Notes: a model not told the origin generated them from the sequence alone. 64,000 nt of DNA from Actinomyces glycerinitolerans (GCF_900098745.1 NZ_FQTT01000011.1:130255-194254); one strand, 5' to 3'. Positions 26,453 through 35,286 are shown, numbered from the stretch's first letter. Numbers and translations are program-made.

Positions 26453-27381
26453 CGCACCAGCACGGTGCGCCCGGCGATGGTGAGGCCGCCGGCGGGGAGG
26501 ACGCCGAGTCGGGCCGCCCCGCCGCCCGGCAGTGCGGCGGGGCCGGGGAAGCGCAGGTCGACGACGCCGGTCGTGGGAGTGAGGGCGAGGCTGAGTGCGC
26601 CCAACAGCAAGCCGTGGGCGACGAGTTCCTGCTCCCCCACGGCCAGCCCGGCTCGGTGGGCGGCACCGGGGTGGAGGTGGATGGGGTTGTGATCGCCGGT
26701 GGCGTCGGCCCAGGCGCGCACGTCCGCAGCCGTGATGGTGAGGGTCCCGGGCGTATCGACGTCGCGGAGCGCCGAATCGGTGTCGGCACCCGGCGGGTGC
26801 GGACCGGTGGGGACGGGAGGGGCGGTCGGCGGTGTGCGGCGGGCCAGGTCGTGGGTCACGCGGGCGCCAGCGGGCCAGGCGGGTCCGGCGTCGCGGACGA
26901 CGACCGCCCCCTGCAGCAGTTCCCAGCCGCCGCGAGCAGTTCGACGAAGGCCGACCTCGGCGCCTCCGGCACCCGGCTCCTGGGGGCGATCGTCGGGAGC
27001 CTGGGCGCCGACCGGGGCGATCCGACAGCGGCGGTGGATGAGGCCGGCCGCGCCCGTCTCCATGGGGCGCTCAGGCGGCCGTTGCCCGGCGCTGTCCGAT
27101 TCGAAGGCGCCGTCGCTGACCAGGTGCTCGGTCAGCCGCCCCAGTGCCAGGACTGCGGGCAGAAGCTGCTGCGCCGCGCCGGTTGCACGGGACCACGGCG
27201 CGGACCGGGCGGTGGCGACCGTCTCGCGCCCAGGGGTCGGCGCTGTGTGCATGAGTACGCGCGCTATGACGGCGGCCATGTCCGCGGCCGTCGCGGCACC
27301 CGGAGTCGCCGTCGTGGAGGTACAGCAAGGCCCCGACGACCTGGAGTCGTCGGGGCCTGTGCGCGCGGAGGGCGCCGCCAT
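26446..27381 (-). CDS. MaoC-like hot-dog dehydratase (tandem hot-dog protein)
   Basis: The protein has 311 residues. The C-terminal part is a MaoC domain: ITAADVRAWADATGDHNPIHLHP has the catalytic Asp/His pair, followed by VAHGLLLGALSLAL. Residues about 125-190 look like a divergent first hot-dog domain without catalytic residues, as in HadA/HadB-type (3R)-hydroxyacyl dehydratases. Its place directly after rpmG mirrors the hadABC position of mycobacteria. ATG 27381 follows the rpmG stop by two bases (TGATCATG), which implies coupling without its own ribosome site. The N-terminal 90 residues are low in recognisable structure. Confidence 0.75.
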   Translation of the reverse strand: MAAPSARTGPDDSRSSGPCCTSTTATPGAATAADMAAVIARVLMHTAPTPGRETVATARSAPWSRATGAAQQLLPAVLALGRLTEHLVSDGAFESDSAGQRPPERPMETGAAGLIHRRCRIAPVGAQAPDDRPQEPGAGGAEVGLRRTARGGWELLQGAVVVRDAGPAWPAGARVTHDLARRTPPTAPPVPTGPHPPGADTDSALRDVDTPGTLTITAADVRAWADATGDHNPIHLHPGAAHRAGLAVGEQELVAHGLLLGALSLALTPTTGVVDLRFPGPAALPGGGAARLGVLPAGGLTIAGRTVLVRR

Positions 27382-27383
27382 GA

Positions 27384-27551
27384 TCAGCGGGTCTCGCGGT
27401 GCTCCGTGTGCTTGCCGCAGCGCGGGCAGAACTTCGACAGAGACAGCCGGTCCGGGGTGTTCCGGCGGTTCTTCTTGGTGATGTAGTTGCGCTCCTTGCA
27501 CTCCGAGCACGCCAGAGTGATCTTGGGGCGAACGTCGCTGGACTTAGCCAC
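27384..27551 (-). CDS. rpmG: 50S ribosomal protein L33
   Basis: The 55-residue product starts at GTG 27551. It has [20 protein letters not shown], then [20 protein letters not shown] at the C-terminus. Four cysteines in two CxxC pairs make this a zinc-binding (C+) L33. The tRNA-Thr/tRNA-Met genes upstream and the MaoC gene downstream are the usual actinobacterial context. Confidence 0.96.
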   Translation of the reverse strand: MAKSSDVRPKITLACSECKERNYITKKNRRNTPDRLSLSKFCPRCGKHTEHRETR

Positions 27552-27609
27552 GTAACTCTCCTCTCAGTGATCCTCGAGCGGCCCTTGGGGTGCCATGCTC
27601 GAACTTGCG

Positions 27610-27683
27610 TAGCGGGGGAGGGACTCGAACCCTCGACCTCACGATTATGAGTCGTGCGCTCTAACCAGCTGAGCTACCTCGCC
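27610..27683 (-). tRNA. tRNA-Met (anticodon CAT), elongator type
   Basis: GGCGAGG at the 5' end, D arm GCTCAGCTGGTTAGAGC, anticodon loop CTCATAA giving CAT, and T loop TTCGAGT. The acceptor has one A-C mismatch at the fifth pair. The G1-T72 wobble and lack of the initiator GGG/CCC stem pattern suggest elongator Met. Confidence 0.9.
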
Positions 27684-27723
27684 AGATGACACGTCAGGGG
27701 CCCGTAGGCCCCCGCAGTATCAG

Positions 27724-27796
27724 AGCCCCGAAAGGGATTCGAACCCTTGACCTTCTCCTTACCATGGAGACGCTCTACCGACTGAGCTATCGGGGC
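27724..27796 (-). tRNA. tRNA-Thr (anticodon GGT)
   Basis: The acceptor GCCCCGA/TCGGGGC is perfect, the anticodon stem TCTCC/GGAGA encloses ATGGTAA, and the anticodon is GGT. It lies 40 bp upstream of tRNA-Met on the same strand. Confidence 0.95.
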
Positions 27797-27918
27797 AACG
27801 AGCGGAACTTTAGGCAGATCGGATTCGCACACGCAACTCCGTTCGCCGTGGCTTCGCTCACCGCGGCCCCGCCTTGCGGGCGGGTCTGACTGCGTGCGCG
27901 CAAACGCCGCAACCATGG

Positions 27919-28000
27919 TGGCGGGTGAGGGATTCGAACCCCCGTAGCATACTGCGGCTGATTTACAGTCAGCTCCCATTGGCCGCTCGGGCAACCCGCC
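27919..28000 (-). tRNA. tRNA-Tyr (anticodon GTA)
   Basis: This is an 82-nt class II tRNA with a long variable arm. The acceptor is GGCGGGT/ACCCGCC, the anticodon loop is in CTGACTGTAAATCAG giving GTA, and CCA is encoded (27916-27918). Confidence 0.95.
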
Positions 28001-28174
28001 GGGCTCCGGGCTCGTCGTAGGCCGTTCTCACGACCTCACGTCCTCGCTCGGTGCCGTGGAAGGATAGCAAGCCGACGGCGGCGCACGCCAATCGCCGCCA
28101 TAGGACCCTGCTCACAGCGACGCCGGTGCCACGTCCAGCCCCATCTTGACGCGATGCGTTCTAGAGTCGTTGCC

Positions 28175-28921
28175 ATGTCGCAACCTCAGTCCCCCTACGG
28201 CCCCAACCAGCAGCCCGCTCCCCAGTCCCAGTACGGACAGGCCCCGTACGGTCAGCAGCAACCCGGGATGTCGACGCCGACACCCGGCGCTCCCATGCAG
28301 CAGCCCCAACAGCCCACGCGCCAGAAACGCCGGATCCCCACGATTGTGATCGCAGTGCCGTTGATCATCATCATCGGCGTCATCATCGGCGTGACTTCGC
28401 TCAATCGTCCCACCCCCGCCACCAAGGCCGCCACCGGGGAGTGCATCCAGGAACCGGAGGGCAAAAAGAGCAGCGAGGTCCACGTCACGGACTGTGACGC
28501 CGACGACGCCGCCTACAAGGTCACCGCGGCCGCCGGAGCCGACTGCACCACCGTGGCAGGTACAACCACCGTCTATGAAGACCTGTGCCTGATCGGCGTG
28601 AACGAGGACCCGAGTATCTCGTTGGCCGGCGTACAGGAGGGCGACTGCCTGCACATCAACGAGTCCACCCGGGAGGCCACGGCGCAGGACTGCACTACCG
28701 GGAGTCGTGAGGTCTTGAAGGTACTCACCGACGTCAAGGACTCCGAAATGGAGACATGGCCTGACGCCTGCTACAACGCCGGCGTCGATGATGACGCATA
28801 CGACTATTGGTACGTGTGGAACTTCGACTTCTACAGCTCCAGCACCGAACCCAACCTGGGAAGCCTGACCGGAGACGACACCAACGACATCGTGTTCTGT
28901 CTGGGCACCGAGCAGCCCTGA
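28175..28921 (+). CDS. LppU-like secreted-domain membrane protein
   Basis: The 248-residue product starts at ATG 28175. Residues 1-50 are Gln/Pro/Gly-rich with YGQ and PYG repeats. A single membrane segment (about residues 54-76) anchors an outside domain. That domain repeats a GxC-(x)n-V-x-DC pattern twice (GECIQ...VTDCDADDAAYKV and GDCLH...QDCTTGSREVLKV), as in LppU/SCO3897-type proteins, and the cysteines probably form disulfides. The function is unknown. It is convergent with htpX. Confidence 0.75.
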   Translation: MSQPQSPYGPNQQPAPQSQYGQAPYGQQQPGMSTPTPGAPMQQPQQPTRQKRRIPTIVIAVPLIIIIGVIIGVTSLNRPTPATKAATGECIQEPEGKKSSEVHVTDCDADDAAYKVTAAAGADCTTVAGTTTVYEDLCLIGVNEDPSISLAGVQEGDCLHINESTREATAQDCTTGSREVLKVLTDVKDSEMETWPDACYNAGVDDDAYDYWYVWNFDFYSSSTEPNLGSLTGDDTNDIVFCLGTEQP

Positions 28922-28963
28922 TCCCCCCCGGCCTAGGCACCGCGGCCGCGCCACGCCGCCGAA

Positions 28964-29827
28964 TCAGTAGCCGGCCATCTGCTCCAGACGGGCGATGCGC
29001 TGGGCCATCGGCGGGTGGGTGGCGAACAGGCTCTTCACCCGACCGAAGGGGTTGGCGATCATCATGGCGCTGACCGGCTCCAGGCGCGGGTCCTGCGGCA
29101 TGGGCGCGGCGGCCACGCCCGTCTCCAGCTTGTGCAGCGCACTGGCCAGGGCCAGCGGGTCGTTGGTCAGGACCGCGCCGTCGTGATCGGCGTCGTACTC
29201 GCGGGTGCGGGAGACTGCGAACTGGGTCAGGCTGGCCGCCAGCGGAGCCAGCAGCGCCAGCAGGAGCAGGACGAGCGCGTTGGAGTCGCGGCGGTCGCGA
29301 CCCCCGCCGAACCACATGATGCCGGTGGCGATCGAGGAGATCACCCCGGCGATGCCGGCGGCGATCGAGCCGGTCAGGATGTCCCGGTTGTACACATGGG
29401 AGAGCTCGTGGCCGAGCACTCCCCGCAACTCCCGCTCATTGAGCAGCTGCAAAATGCCCTGGGTGCAGCAAACGGCGGCGTGCTGCGGGTCACGGCCGGT
29501 GGCGAAGGCGTTCGGGCTCACGGTCGGCGCCACGTACAGGCGGGGCATGGGCTGCCCCGCCGCCGTGGACAGCTCGCGCACGACGGCGTACATGACCGGC
29601 TGCTGCGCCTCGCTGACCTCGACGGCGCCCATGGAGCGCACCGCAAGCTTGTCGGAGTTCCAGTAGGAGTATGCCGTCTGCGCCACCCCGATCGCGGGCA
29701 TGAGCAGCAGCCAGACGCTCGAGCCGGTGCCGCGCGCCAGCAGCCAGCCGATCAGGAGCAGCAACCCCCACAGTCCCCCCATGAGGACCGCCGTTTTAAG
29801 TCCGTTGTGGTGGTTCGTGCTGGTCAT
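28964..29827 (-). CDS. htpX: Membrane metalloprotease HtpX (M48)
   Basis: The 287-residue product has two N-terminal membrane segments (about 12-31 and 36-53), the zinc motif HELSH at residues 140-144, further hydrophobic segments at about 160-205, and the third ligand Glu in SRTREYDADHDGA. HtpX degrades misfolded membrane proteins, with its active site facing the cytoplasm. The length is typical. Confidence 0.96.
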   Translation of the reverse strand: MTSTNHHNGLKTAVLMGGLWGLLLLIGWLLARGTGSSVWLLLMPAIGVAQTAYSYWNSDKLAVRSMGAVEVSEAQQPVMYAVVRELSTAAGQPMPRLYVAPTVSPNAFATGRDPQHAAVCCTQGILQLLNERELRGVLGHELSHVYNRDILTGSIAAGIAGVISSIATGIMWFGGGRDRRDSNALVLLLLALLAPLAASLTQFAVSRTREYDADHDGAVLTNDPLALASALHKLETGVAAAPMPQDPRLEPVSAMMIANPFGRVKSLFATHPPMAQRIARLEQMAGY

Positions 29828-29878
29828 GTCGACGAGTGTATGAACACTCGCTGTGGCCTTGCTGGGAATGGGCCGTCT

Positions 29879-30994
29879 TCAGGCCAGCAGAGTGACCACG
29901 TCGGCGACGTCGAGGTCCAGGGCCTGACCGACGCCGTCCGTGTACAGGGCGCCGGCGTGGGTGGCCAGGCCGCGGGCGAGGTCGGACCGCTGCCGACACG
30001 CGTCGCGCCAGCCGTTGTCGGCCAGGGCGACGGCGTAGGGCAGGGTCGCGTTGGTCAGTGCGTAGGTCGAGGTGTAGGACACGGCCCCGGGCATGTTGCC
30101 GACGGCGTAGAAGATCTTGCCGTCCACCTCGTAGGTGGGCTCGGAGTGGGTGGTGACGTGGGAGTCCTCGAAGCATCCGCCCTGATCGATGGCGATGTCC
30201 ACGAGCACCGAGCCCGGGCGCATCGCCTGGACCATCGCGTGAGTAATCAGTCTGGGGGTGCGAGAACCGGGGACGAGCACGGCCCCGATGACGAGATCGG
30301 CGTCGGCCACCGCGCCGGCCACATCCAGCGGGGTGGAGAAGCGCGTGCGGACCGTCCCGCCGGTCAGTTCGTCGATCTGGCGCATGCGGACCGGGTTGAC
30401 GTCCATGACGGTGACGTCCGCACCCATGCCGGCCGCCACGCGGGCGGCGGCCAGGCCGGCGGTGCCACCGCCGAGGACGACGACGTTGCCGCGGCGCACA
30501 CCCGCGGCTCCGCCCAGCAGCACACCGGAGCCGCCGCCCGGGGCGAGCAGGGCGTCTGCACCAACCTGCGCCCCGAGCCGCCCCGCGATCTCCGACATGG
30601 GGGCGAGCAGCGGCAGACCGCCGTCGTCGGTGGCGACCGTCTCATAGGCGACGGCGGTGACCCGCTTCGCCAGCAGGGCCTCGGTGAGCGCGCGGTCGGC
30701 GGCCAGGTGCAGATAGGTGAACAGCAACAGGCCCTCGCGCAGGTAGCCGAACTCGGCCGGAACCGGCTCCTTGACCTTGAGGATCATTTCGGCGTCGCCC
30801 CAGACGGAGGCCGCCTCGGCGGCGATGTCCGCGCCGGCGTCGAGGTAATCCGCATCGGTGATGCCGGCGCCCAGCCCGGCGCCGGCCTGTACGGTCACCT
30901 CATGCCCGTGGCGAACCAGCGTGTCCACGCCTGCCGGCGTGAGCGCCACGCGGTACTCGTGATCCTTGACCTCGGTGGGGACGCCGATGCGCAT
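29879..30994 (-). CDS. ald: Alanine dehydrogenase
   Basis: The 371-residue product starts MRIGVPTEVKDHEYRVALTP (ATG 30994). It has the substrate-site KVKEP, the catalytic His in YLHLAAD, the NAD-binding VVVLGGGTAGLAAARVAAGMGA and DIAIDQGGCFE. It interconverts L-alanine and pyruvate plus ammonia with NAD, which helps redox balance under low oxygen. A longer frame to 31045 adds an unlikely N-terminus. Confidence 0.95.
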   Translation of the reverse strand: MRIGVPTEVKDHEYRVALTPAGVDTLVRHGHEVTVQAGAGLGAGITDADYLDAGADIAAEAASVWGDAEMILKVKEPVPAEFGYLREGLLLFTYLHLAADRALTEALLAKRVTAVAYETVATDDGGLPLLAPMSEIAGRLGAQVGADALLAPGGGSGVLLGGAAGVRRGNVVVLGGGTAGLAAARVAAGMGADVTVMDVNPVRMRQIDELTGGTVRTRFSTPLDVAGAVADADLVIGAVLVPGSRTPRLITHAMVQAMRPGSVLVDIAIDQGGCFEDSHVTTHSEPTYEVDGKIFYAVGNMPGAVSYTSTYALTNATLPYAVALADNGWRDACRQRSDLARGLATHAGALYTDGVGQALDLDVADVVTLLA

Positions 30995-31067
30995 GGGAGG
31001 CTGCCTTTCTCTGGTTGGCGCCTGGTCAACAGGCCGGGGCGGCACAGCCTACCGCCCCGGCGGCGGG

Positions 31068-32555
31068 TCAGTCCCGCAGTCGGTGTGCGACCCGCTCGGG
31101 CACGCGGTCGGGGTCCGGCTGGCCGATGAGGTCGTCGGGAACCTCGGTGCTGCGGGAGATGGCGGTCATGGCATCCCGGGCGACGACCTTGACGCGCTCG
31201 CGCGGCTTGGACTCGCCCCCAGTGACGGTGACCTCGCCGTACTCCTCCCCCAGGTGGCGTTCGTAGGCGTCCAGCAGCTCCCAACCCTCCCAGGTGGTGT
31301 AGGGCACGTCGCGGGAGTCGAGCAGCGCCAGCAGGGCGTCGTGGCCGACCTGGGACTCGTCCTCCGTGGTGGCGTGCAGCAGGCCGGCGTTGGCGTCGGC
31401 GACCAGGTTCGTGATCGTCTCCTGGGCGTCGGACTTGGTGGAGCCGATCAGGCCGACCGGGCCGCGGCGGATCCAGCCGGTGGCGTAGATGCCGGTGAGC
31501 GGTTCACCGTCATCGCCGAGCACGCGGCCGCCGGCGTTGGGGATCACGTGCCGGTCGGCGTCGAAGGGCAGGCCCTCGATCGGGCTGCCGGCGTAGCCGA
31601 CGGCGCGGTAGACGGCCTGCACCGGCCAGTCCCGGAACTCGCCGGTGCCGGAGACGGTGCCGTCGCCGTTGAGGCGGGTGCGTTCGGTGCGCAGGGCGCG
31701 CACATGCCCGGCGTCGTCGGTGAGGATGGCGGCCGGCGCCTGGAACAGGTGGATGTGGATGGTGCGGGAGGCGGTCAGTTCCTCGGGTTCCTGCATGGCG
31801 TAGTTCTCCAGGGCCTTGACCACCTGCCGCTGCTGGTTGGAGGCGGCCAGGGCCTCGCGGGAGCCCTCGTCGTACTCGAAGTCCTCCTCGTCGACGGTGA
31901 CGTCCACGTCGGGCTGCTTGCCGAGTTCGCGCAGCTCCAGGGGGGTGAACTTCACCTGGGCGGGGCCGCGGCGACCGAATACGTGCACGTCGGTGACCGG
32001 GGACTTCGCCAGGGTCTCGGCCACATTCGCCGGGATCTCCGTGGTCATCAGGTCCTCCACGTGCTTGGCCAGGATGCGGGAGATGTCCAGGGCGACGTTG
32101 CCGACGCCGATGACGGCGACCTGCCGGGCCTCCAGCGGCCAGGTGCGCGGGTGGTCGGGGTGACCGTCGTACCAGGAGACGAAGTCGGCGCCGCCGTATG
32201 CCTCGTGCGCGTCAATCCCGGGGATGTCCAGGGGGGCGTCGGTGTCGGCGCCGGTGGAGAAGATCAAGGCGTCGTAGTGCTCGTGCAGCTCTGCGACGGA
32301 GATGTCGCGGCCGACCTCCACGTTGCCGATCAGCCGGATGTCGCCGCGCTGGAGGATCTTGTAAAGGGCCACGATGATCTGCTTGATGCGCGGGTGGTCC
32401 GGGGCGACGCCGTAGCGCACCAGCCCGTAGGGGGCCGGGAGGCGCTCAAACAGGTCGATATTCACGTCCAAACCCGATTTCGACAGGATGTCCGAAGCGT
32501 AGATACCGGCGGGGCCTGCTCCGATGACGGCAACATTGAGGGGACGTGCGTTCAC
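31068..32555 (-). CDS. fprA: Ferredoxin/adrenodoxin-type NADPH reductase (FprA family)
   Basis: The 495-residue product has the FAD-binding VAVIGAGPAGIYASDIL near the N-terminus, LPAPYGLVRYGVAPDHPRIK, the NADP-binding VAVIGVGNVALDISRIL and the C-terminal ATGWIRRGPVGLIGSTKSDA, all hallmarks of mycobacterial FprA. It moves electrons between NADPH and ferredoxin. GTG 32555 is preferred because longer frames lack a ribosome site. About 25-40 residues follow the family core at the C-terminus. Confidence 0.93.
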   Translation of the reverse strand: MNARPLNVAVIGAGPAGIYASDILSKSGLDVNIDLFERLPAPYGLVRYGVAPDHPRIKQIIVALYKILQRGDIRLIGNVEVGRDISVAELHEHYDALIFSTGADTDAPLDIPGIDAHEAYGGADFVSWYDGHPDHPRTWPLEARQVAVIGVGNVALDISRILAKHVEDLMTTEIPANVAETLAKSPVTDVHVFGRRGPAQVKFTPLELRELGKQPDVDVTVDEEDFEYDEGSREALAASNQQRQVVKALENYAMQEPEELTASRTIHIHLFQAPAAILTDDAGHVRALRTERTRLNGDGTVSGTGEFRDWPVQAVYRAVGYAGSPIEGLPFDADRHVIPNAGGRVLGDDGEPLTGIYATGWIRRGPVGLIGSTKSDAQETITNLVADANAGLLHATTEDESQVGHDALLALLDSRDVPYTTWEGWELLDAYERHLGEEYGEVTVTGGESKPRERVKVVARDAMTAISRSTEVPDDLIGQPDPDRVPERVAHRLRD

Positions 32556-32934
32556 TGCTCTTCGTTCCTGGTGACTACGGGTGGGCGGCCCCACGCGCAC
32601 CGGGCGGTGCGCCGCTCAGGCCGGCCCAAGTGTATGCGGGTGTTCGCCGGTCGCGGTGTGGCGTGCGTCCCGCTCGCCCGACCAGCCTCCGCCGCTCCGC
32701 TCGCCGAAGTCGACACGAGTGGCGCACCGCGACCGATGCAGGCGGCGCATCACAGTCAAGGCCGAGCGTTTCCGGCTCTTCGTGTTTGTGGGTGTGGTGG
32801 GTGGGGTGTCTGGGTGGTGGTTTGTGTGTGTGCTTCGGCGGGTGCGATGAGCGGGGATGGGATAGTTCACCGCGAATCTCGGTGAATCTCGGTGAATCTC
32901 GGTGGATCACGGCGGACAGCGGCGGATCGTGCGT

Positions 32935-33148
32935 GACGGTTCGGGTGCTTGCGTGAGAGTTCGCGCCTTCGCCTGACGGTTCGTACGCTCGGGTCGACGG
33001 TTCGGCACATCCAGCGACGGTTCGTACGCTCTGGTCGACGGTTCGGCACATCCGGCGACGGTTCGTGGGATAGGGGTACGAACCGTCGCCGTTCATGCCG
33101 AACCGTTGCTGCTACCTGACGAACCGTCACCGGAACACACGAACCGTC
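32935..33148. repeat. Phased array of GACGGTTCG motifs, seven direct then four inverted (20-21 bp period)
   Basis: GACGGTTCG starts at 32935, 32975, 32996, 33016, 33037 and 33057, with a degenerate GAGAGTTCG at 32955. The inverse CGAACCGTC starts at 33079, 33120 and 33140, with CGAACCGTT at 33099. Steps are 20, 20, 21, 20, 21, 20 and then 20, 21, 20. Within it, 32975-33015 and 33016-33056 are 41-bp tandem units matching at 39 positions. Confidence 0.85.
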
Positions 33149-33387
33149 CACCCCGCTACGCCACCCCCATGACGCCGACCAATGACGGCCCGCAAGTCAG
33201 AACACTCTGCCGCTGCACTCGGCAGTCCACCTGACCCGCGCCCGGCGGTGCGGGCCAGCGCCCGGCTGAGTGGCTCGTCGGCGTGGGCCTGGGCTTCAGG
33301 GACGGGGACCCGACCCCCGTGGCCCGGGGTTGGCGGGGCCCGTGTTCCCCGGCCGGCTGTGCTCCCGTGAGACGACCGCCATGTCGA

Positions 33388-33447
33388 TTTACGACCTTGG
33401 GGTGCGAATCACGACCACCCCGGAGTCGTAAACCACACCCCAAGGTC
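33388..33447. repeat. Nested inverted repeats
   Basis: GACCTTGGGGTG (33393-33404) pairs exactly with CACCCCAAGGTC (33436-33447). TTTACGAC (33388-33395) pairs with GTCGTAAA (33425-33432). ACGACC also recurs at 33391 and 33411, and AAACCA at 33430 and 33450, again 20 bp apart. Confidence 0.75.
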
Positions 33448-33517
33448 AGAAACCAGCACTGACCAGCGCTTCGCACTCGAGGGTGCGACCGCACGGAACC
33501 ACCACGCGGCAGGCCCC

Positions 33518-33628
33518 CTCGGACGCGGCACGCCATCCACGGGCCCGGCAGGCCGCCCTCGGGCACGGGAGATGGCCTTCGGGCACGTGAGGCTGCGCGC
33601 GGGCGCGGGAGAGGTCGTCCTCGGCAGA
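33518..33628. repeat. Degenerate 20-bp phased array around CGGGCACG
   Basis: Related decamers start at 33518, 33538, 33558, 33578, 33598 and 33619 (CTCGGACGCG, CACGGGCCCG, CTCGGGCACG, TTCGGGCACG, CGCGGGCGCG, CCTCGGCAGA). The steps are 20, 20, 20, 20 and 21. The outer copies are weak. Confidence 0.55.
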
Positions 33629-33720
33629 ACTCGTTCTCAGGCCAACCAGAACACACCACCAGCCACACCCCCAAACACGAAGAGCCGCGTTTCCGCGGCA
33701 GGGACACACCAACACCGCCC

Positions 33721-33763
33721 GATATAGAATTGAAATAATTCTTTCGTTTGGATTGAGGAGTCT
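33721..33763 (+). promoter_or_regulatory. AT-rich promoter/operator patch before the lipoprotein cluster
   Basis: The patch is strikingly AT-rich for this genome. It contains TATAGAAT (33723-33730) as a possible -10 and an inverted repeat AGAATT-GAAAT-AATTCT (33726-33742). The ribosome site GAGGAG is at 33755-33760, just before ATG 33765. Confidence 0.5.
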
Positions 33764-33764
33764 C

Positions 33765-35120
33765 ATGAAGCGCCGTCATCTTCTCGGCGGAATGCTGGCA
33801 GCTGCCGCATTCCCCCTGACTAGCGCATGCCGCCCGCGGACGCCGTCGAGCGGGCCCACCGCTCGTACGCCCACTGCCGGAGCGAGCGCAGCACCCTCTG
33901 CAGCGTCCACCCCGCGTATTCCGACCGCCTTCGACGACGCCGGGAGTCTGCCGGGATCAGACTTCCGACCCGAGTCGTTCACCTGGCTCCGTGGCGGCTA
34001 CCTCGTGGGCAGCAGCGGCAACACCTGGTGGTACGGGGATCCATCCGCCATGAACTACTGGTACTTCACAGCCGACGGCACCGACGCCGACTCCATGGAA
34101 CTGGTAGCCATGGGCTCCGCCGAAGAGCTTCAGAACCTCGCACCGCAGGTCGGACCGGCTCAGATTCTCACCGACGAAATCATGGTCGTCGACGCCGCTG
34201 CCCACTTCGGCTATGTCGTCGTAACGGCGGTACGCACCGGGGTGACCCAGGAATCCGCCTGGCAGGCCCATCTGCTCAAGGTGGATCTGGAGGCTGCGGC
34301 TGTCGTGGCAGTGCTGCCGCTAGACGTCGACGCCGCAGTCGACACCACGATCGGCAACTGGGCGATGGCGCTAGACACCGACGGCATCAACCTGGGCGTC
34401 GGTACCGGGAGAATCCGTGGCGACACCCGCGTTTGGGCCATCAACACCGAGTCGATGGAGATTGCCCTTAAGGATCCGCATCAAGTTGGTTATGACACCT
34501 TCCATCAGGTCAACGGCGACGCCCTACTGACAGGCACGGCGAGCTCCCCCTACTCCGAGGGCGCCTACCCGCCCTACATCGTCTACTCGCTCGAGTCCGG
34601 CAACCTGGTCACCCAGGAGAACAACACCGACACCTACCTGCTCGGCCGCTGGCTGTATTGGCTGGAGACGGCCTTCGACGCCTGGCGCGTCATGGACGTG
34701 ACCACCGGCGAGGAGGTGACCATGGCCGATCAGCCTCCCGTAGGCGCGCCGGACGCGCGCCCGACGGTGTGGGAGACGGGCGGTTATTCGGTCGTGCGCA
34801 CCGACTCGGCGCTGGATGTGCGCCCCCTCGGTTCACCGACGGCGACACTATCCCTGTCTGCGGACGCCGGCGACACCATCCCCGCAGCGCTTGCCGTCCA
34901 CCGCGGTGTGGTTTATGCAGCCTATCCCTCCGCCGCGCATGAGCTGCACCTGATCGATCTCGCCACCGGCGAAGAGCTGGCCACCGCCAGGCTCGGAACC
35001 GAGGAGGACGGAATCGATCGTGAGCCGCAGGCGCTAGCCGTCTCCGAGGTCGGTGCCGGCTACTTCTACAGCCGAGGCGGGGCCTGTACCTTCCACGCAG
35101 CCACCGACTGGCTGCACTGA
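33765..35120 (+). CDS. Lipoprotein, probable beta-propeller (cluster member 1)
   Basis: The 451-residue product starts MKRRHLLGGM, with a twin-arginine-like RR, a hydrophobic stretch and the lipobox LTSAC (Cys22), so it should be a membrane-anchored extracellular lipoprotein. After a Pro/Ser/Thr linker (about 23-55) come repeated strand-turn units such as LIDLATGEELATARLG and VMDVTTGEEVTM, typical of PQQ-like beta-propellers. The ligand is unknown. It is the most divergent of three tandem related genes. ATG 33765 follows GAGGAG. Confidence 0.8.
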   Translation: MKRRHLLGGMLAAAAFPLTSACRPRTPSSGPTARTPTAGASAAPSAASTPRIPTAFDDAGSLPGSDFRPESFTWLRGGYLVGSSGNTWWYGDPSAMNYWYFTADGTDADSMELVAMGSAEELQNLAPQVGPAQILTDEIMVVDAAAHFGYVVVTAVRTGVTQESAWQAHLLKVDLEAAAVVAVLPLDVDAAVDTTIGNWAMALDTDGINLGVGTGRIRGDTRVWAINTESMEIALKDPHQVGYDTFHQVNGDALLTGTASSPYSEGAYPPYIVYSLESGNLVTQENNTDTYLLGRWLYWLETAFDAWRVMDVTTGEEVTMADQPPVGAPDARPTVWETGGYSVVRTDSALDVRPLGSPTATLSLSADAGDTIPAALAVHRGVVYAAYPSAAHELHLIDLATGEELATARLGTEEDGIDREPQALAVSEVGAGYFYSRGGACTFHAATDWLH

Positions 35121-35286
35121 CCGGCAGCTCCCGGTACACAACGTCCTACCAGCCCGGGGGTGTCATTGGTGCCGGTCTTAGCAACAGGGCGGCGGGCAGC
35201 CCTGCCCATGGGCATATCGGGAGCACCCCGGGACACTGGGACCGTCTCCATCCCCGTCCCCGGGTGCAGGCCCGGTAGGAGTCTCG

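Larger units (their letters stand above)
32556..33764. other. Large gene-free stretch with phased short repeats
   Basis: This is 1.2 kb without a supportable gene. It holds three tandem copies of GAATCTCGGT (32874-32903), a phased motif array (32935-33148), nested inverted repeats (33388-33447), a second phased array (33518-33628) and an AT-rich promoter-like patch (33721-33763). Frames through it translate the repeats and lack ribosome sites. Confidence 0.6.

Noticed and set aside
28000-28174. Extra small gene between tRNA-Tyr and the LppU-like gene
   Set aside because: No frame with a ribosome site. ATG 28175 with its Gln/Pro-rich start is the better beginning than the upstream in-frame start at 28154.
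32575-33096. A 173-codon minus frame through the phased GACGGTTCG array, giving RTVD/EPS repeats
   Set aside because: It is open only because the 20-21-bp repeats lack stops, and it has no ribosome site.
33156-33779. A 207-codon minus frame upstream of the lipoprotein cluster
   Set aside because: It lacks motifs and a ribosome site, and covers repeats and the AT-rich promoter patch.
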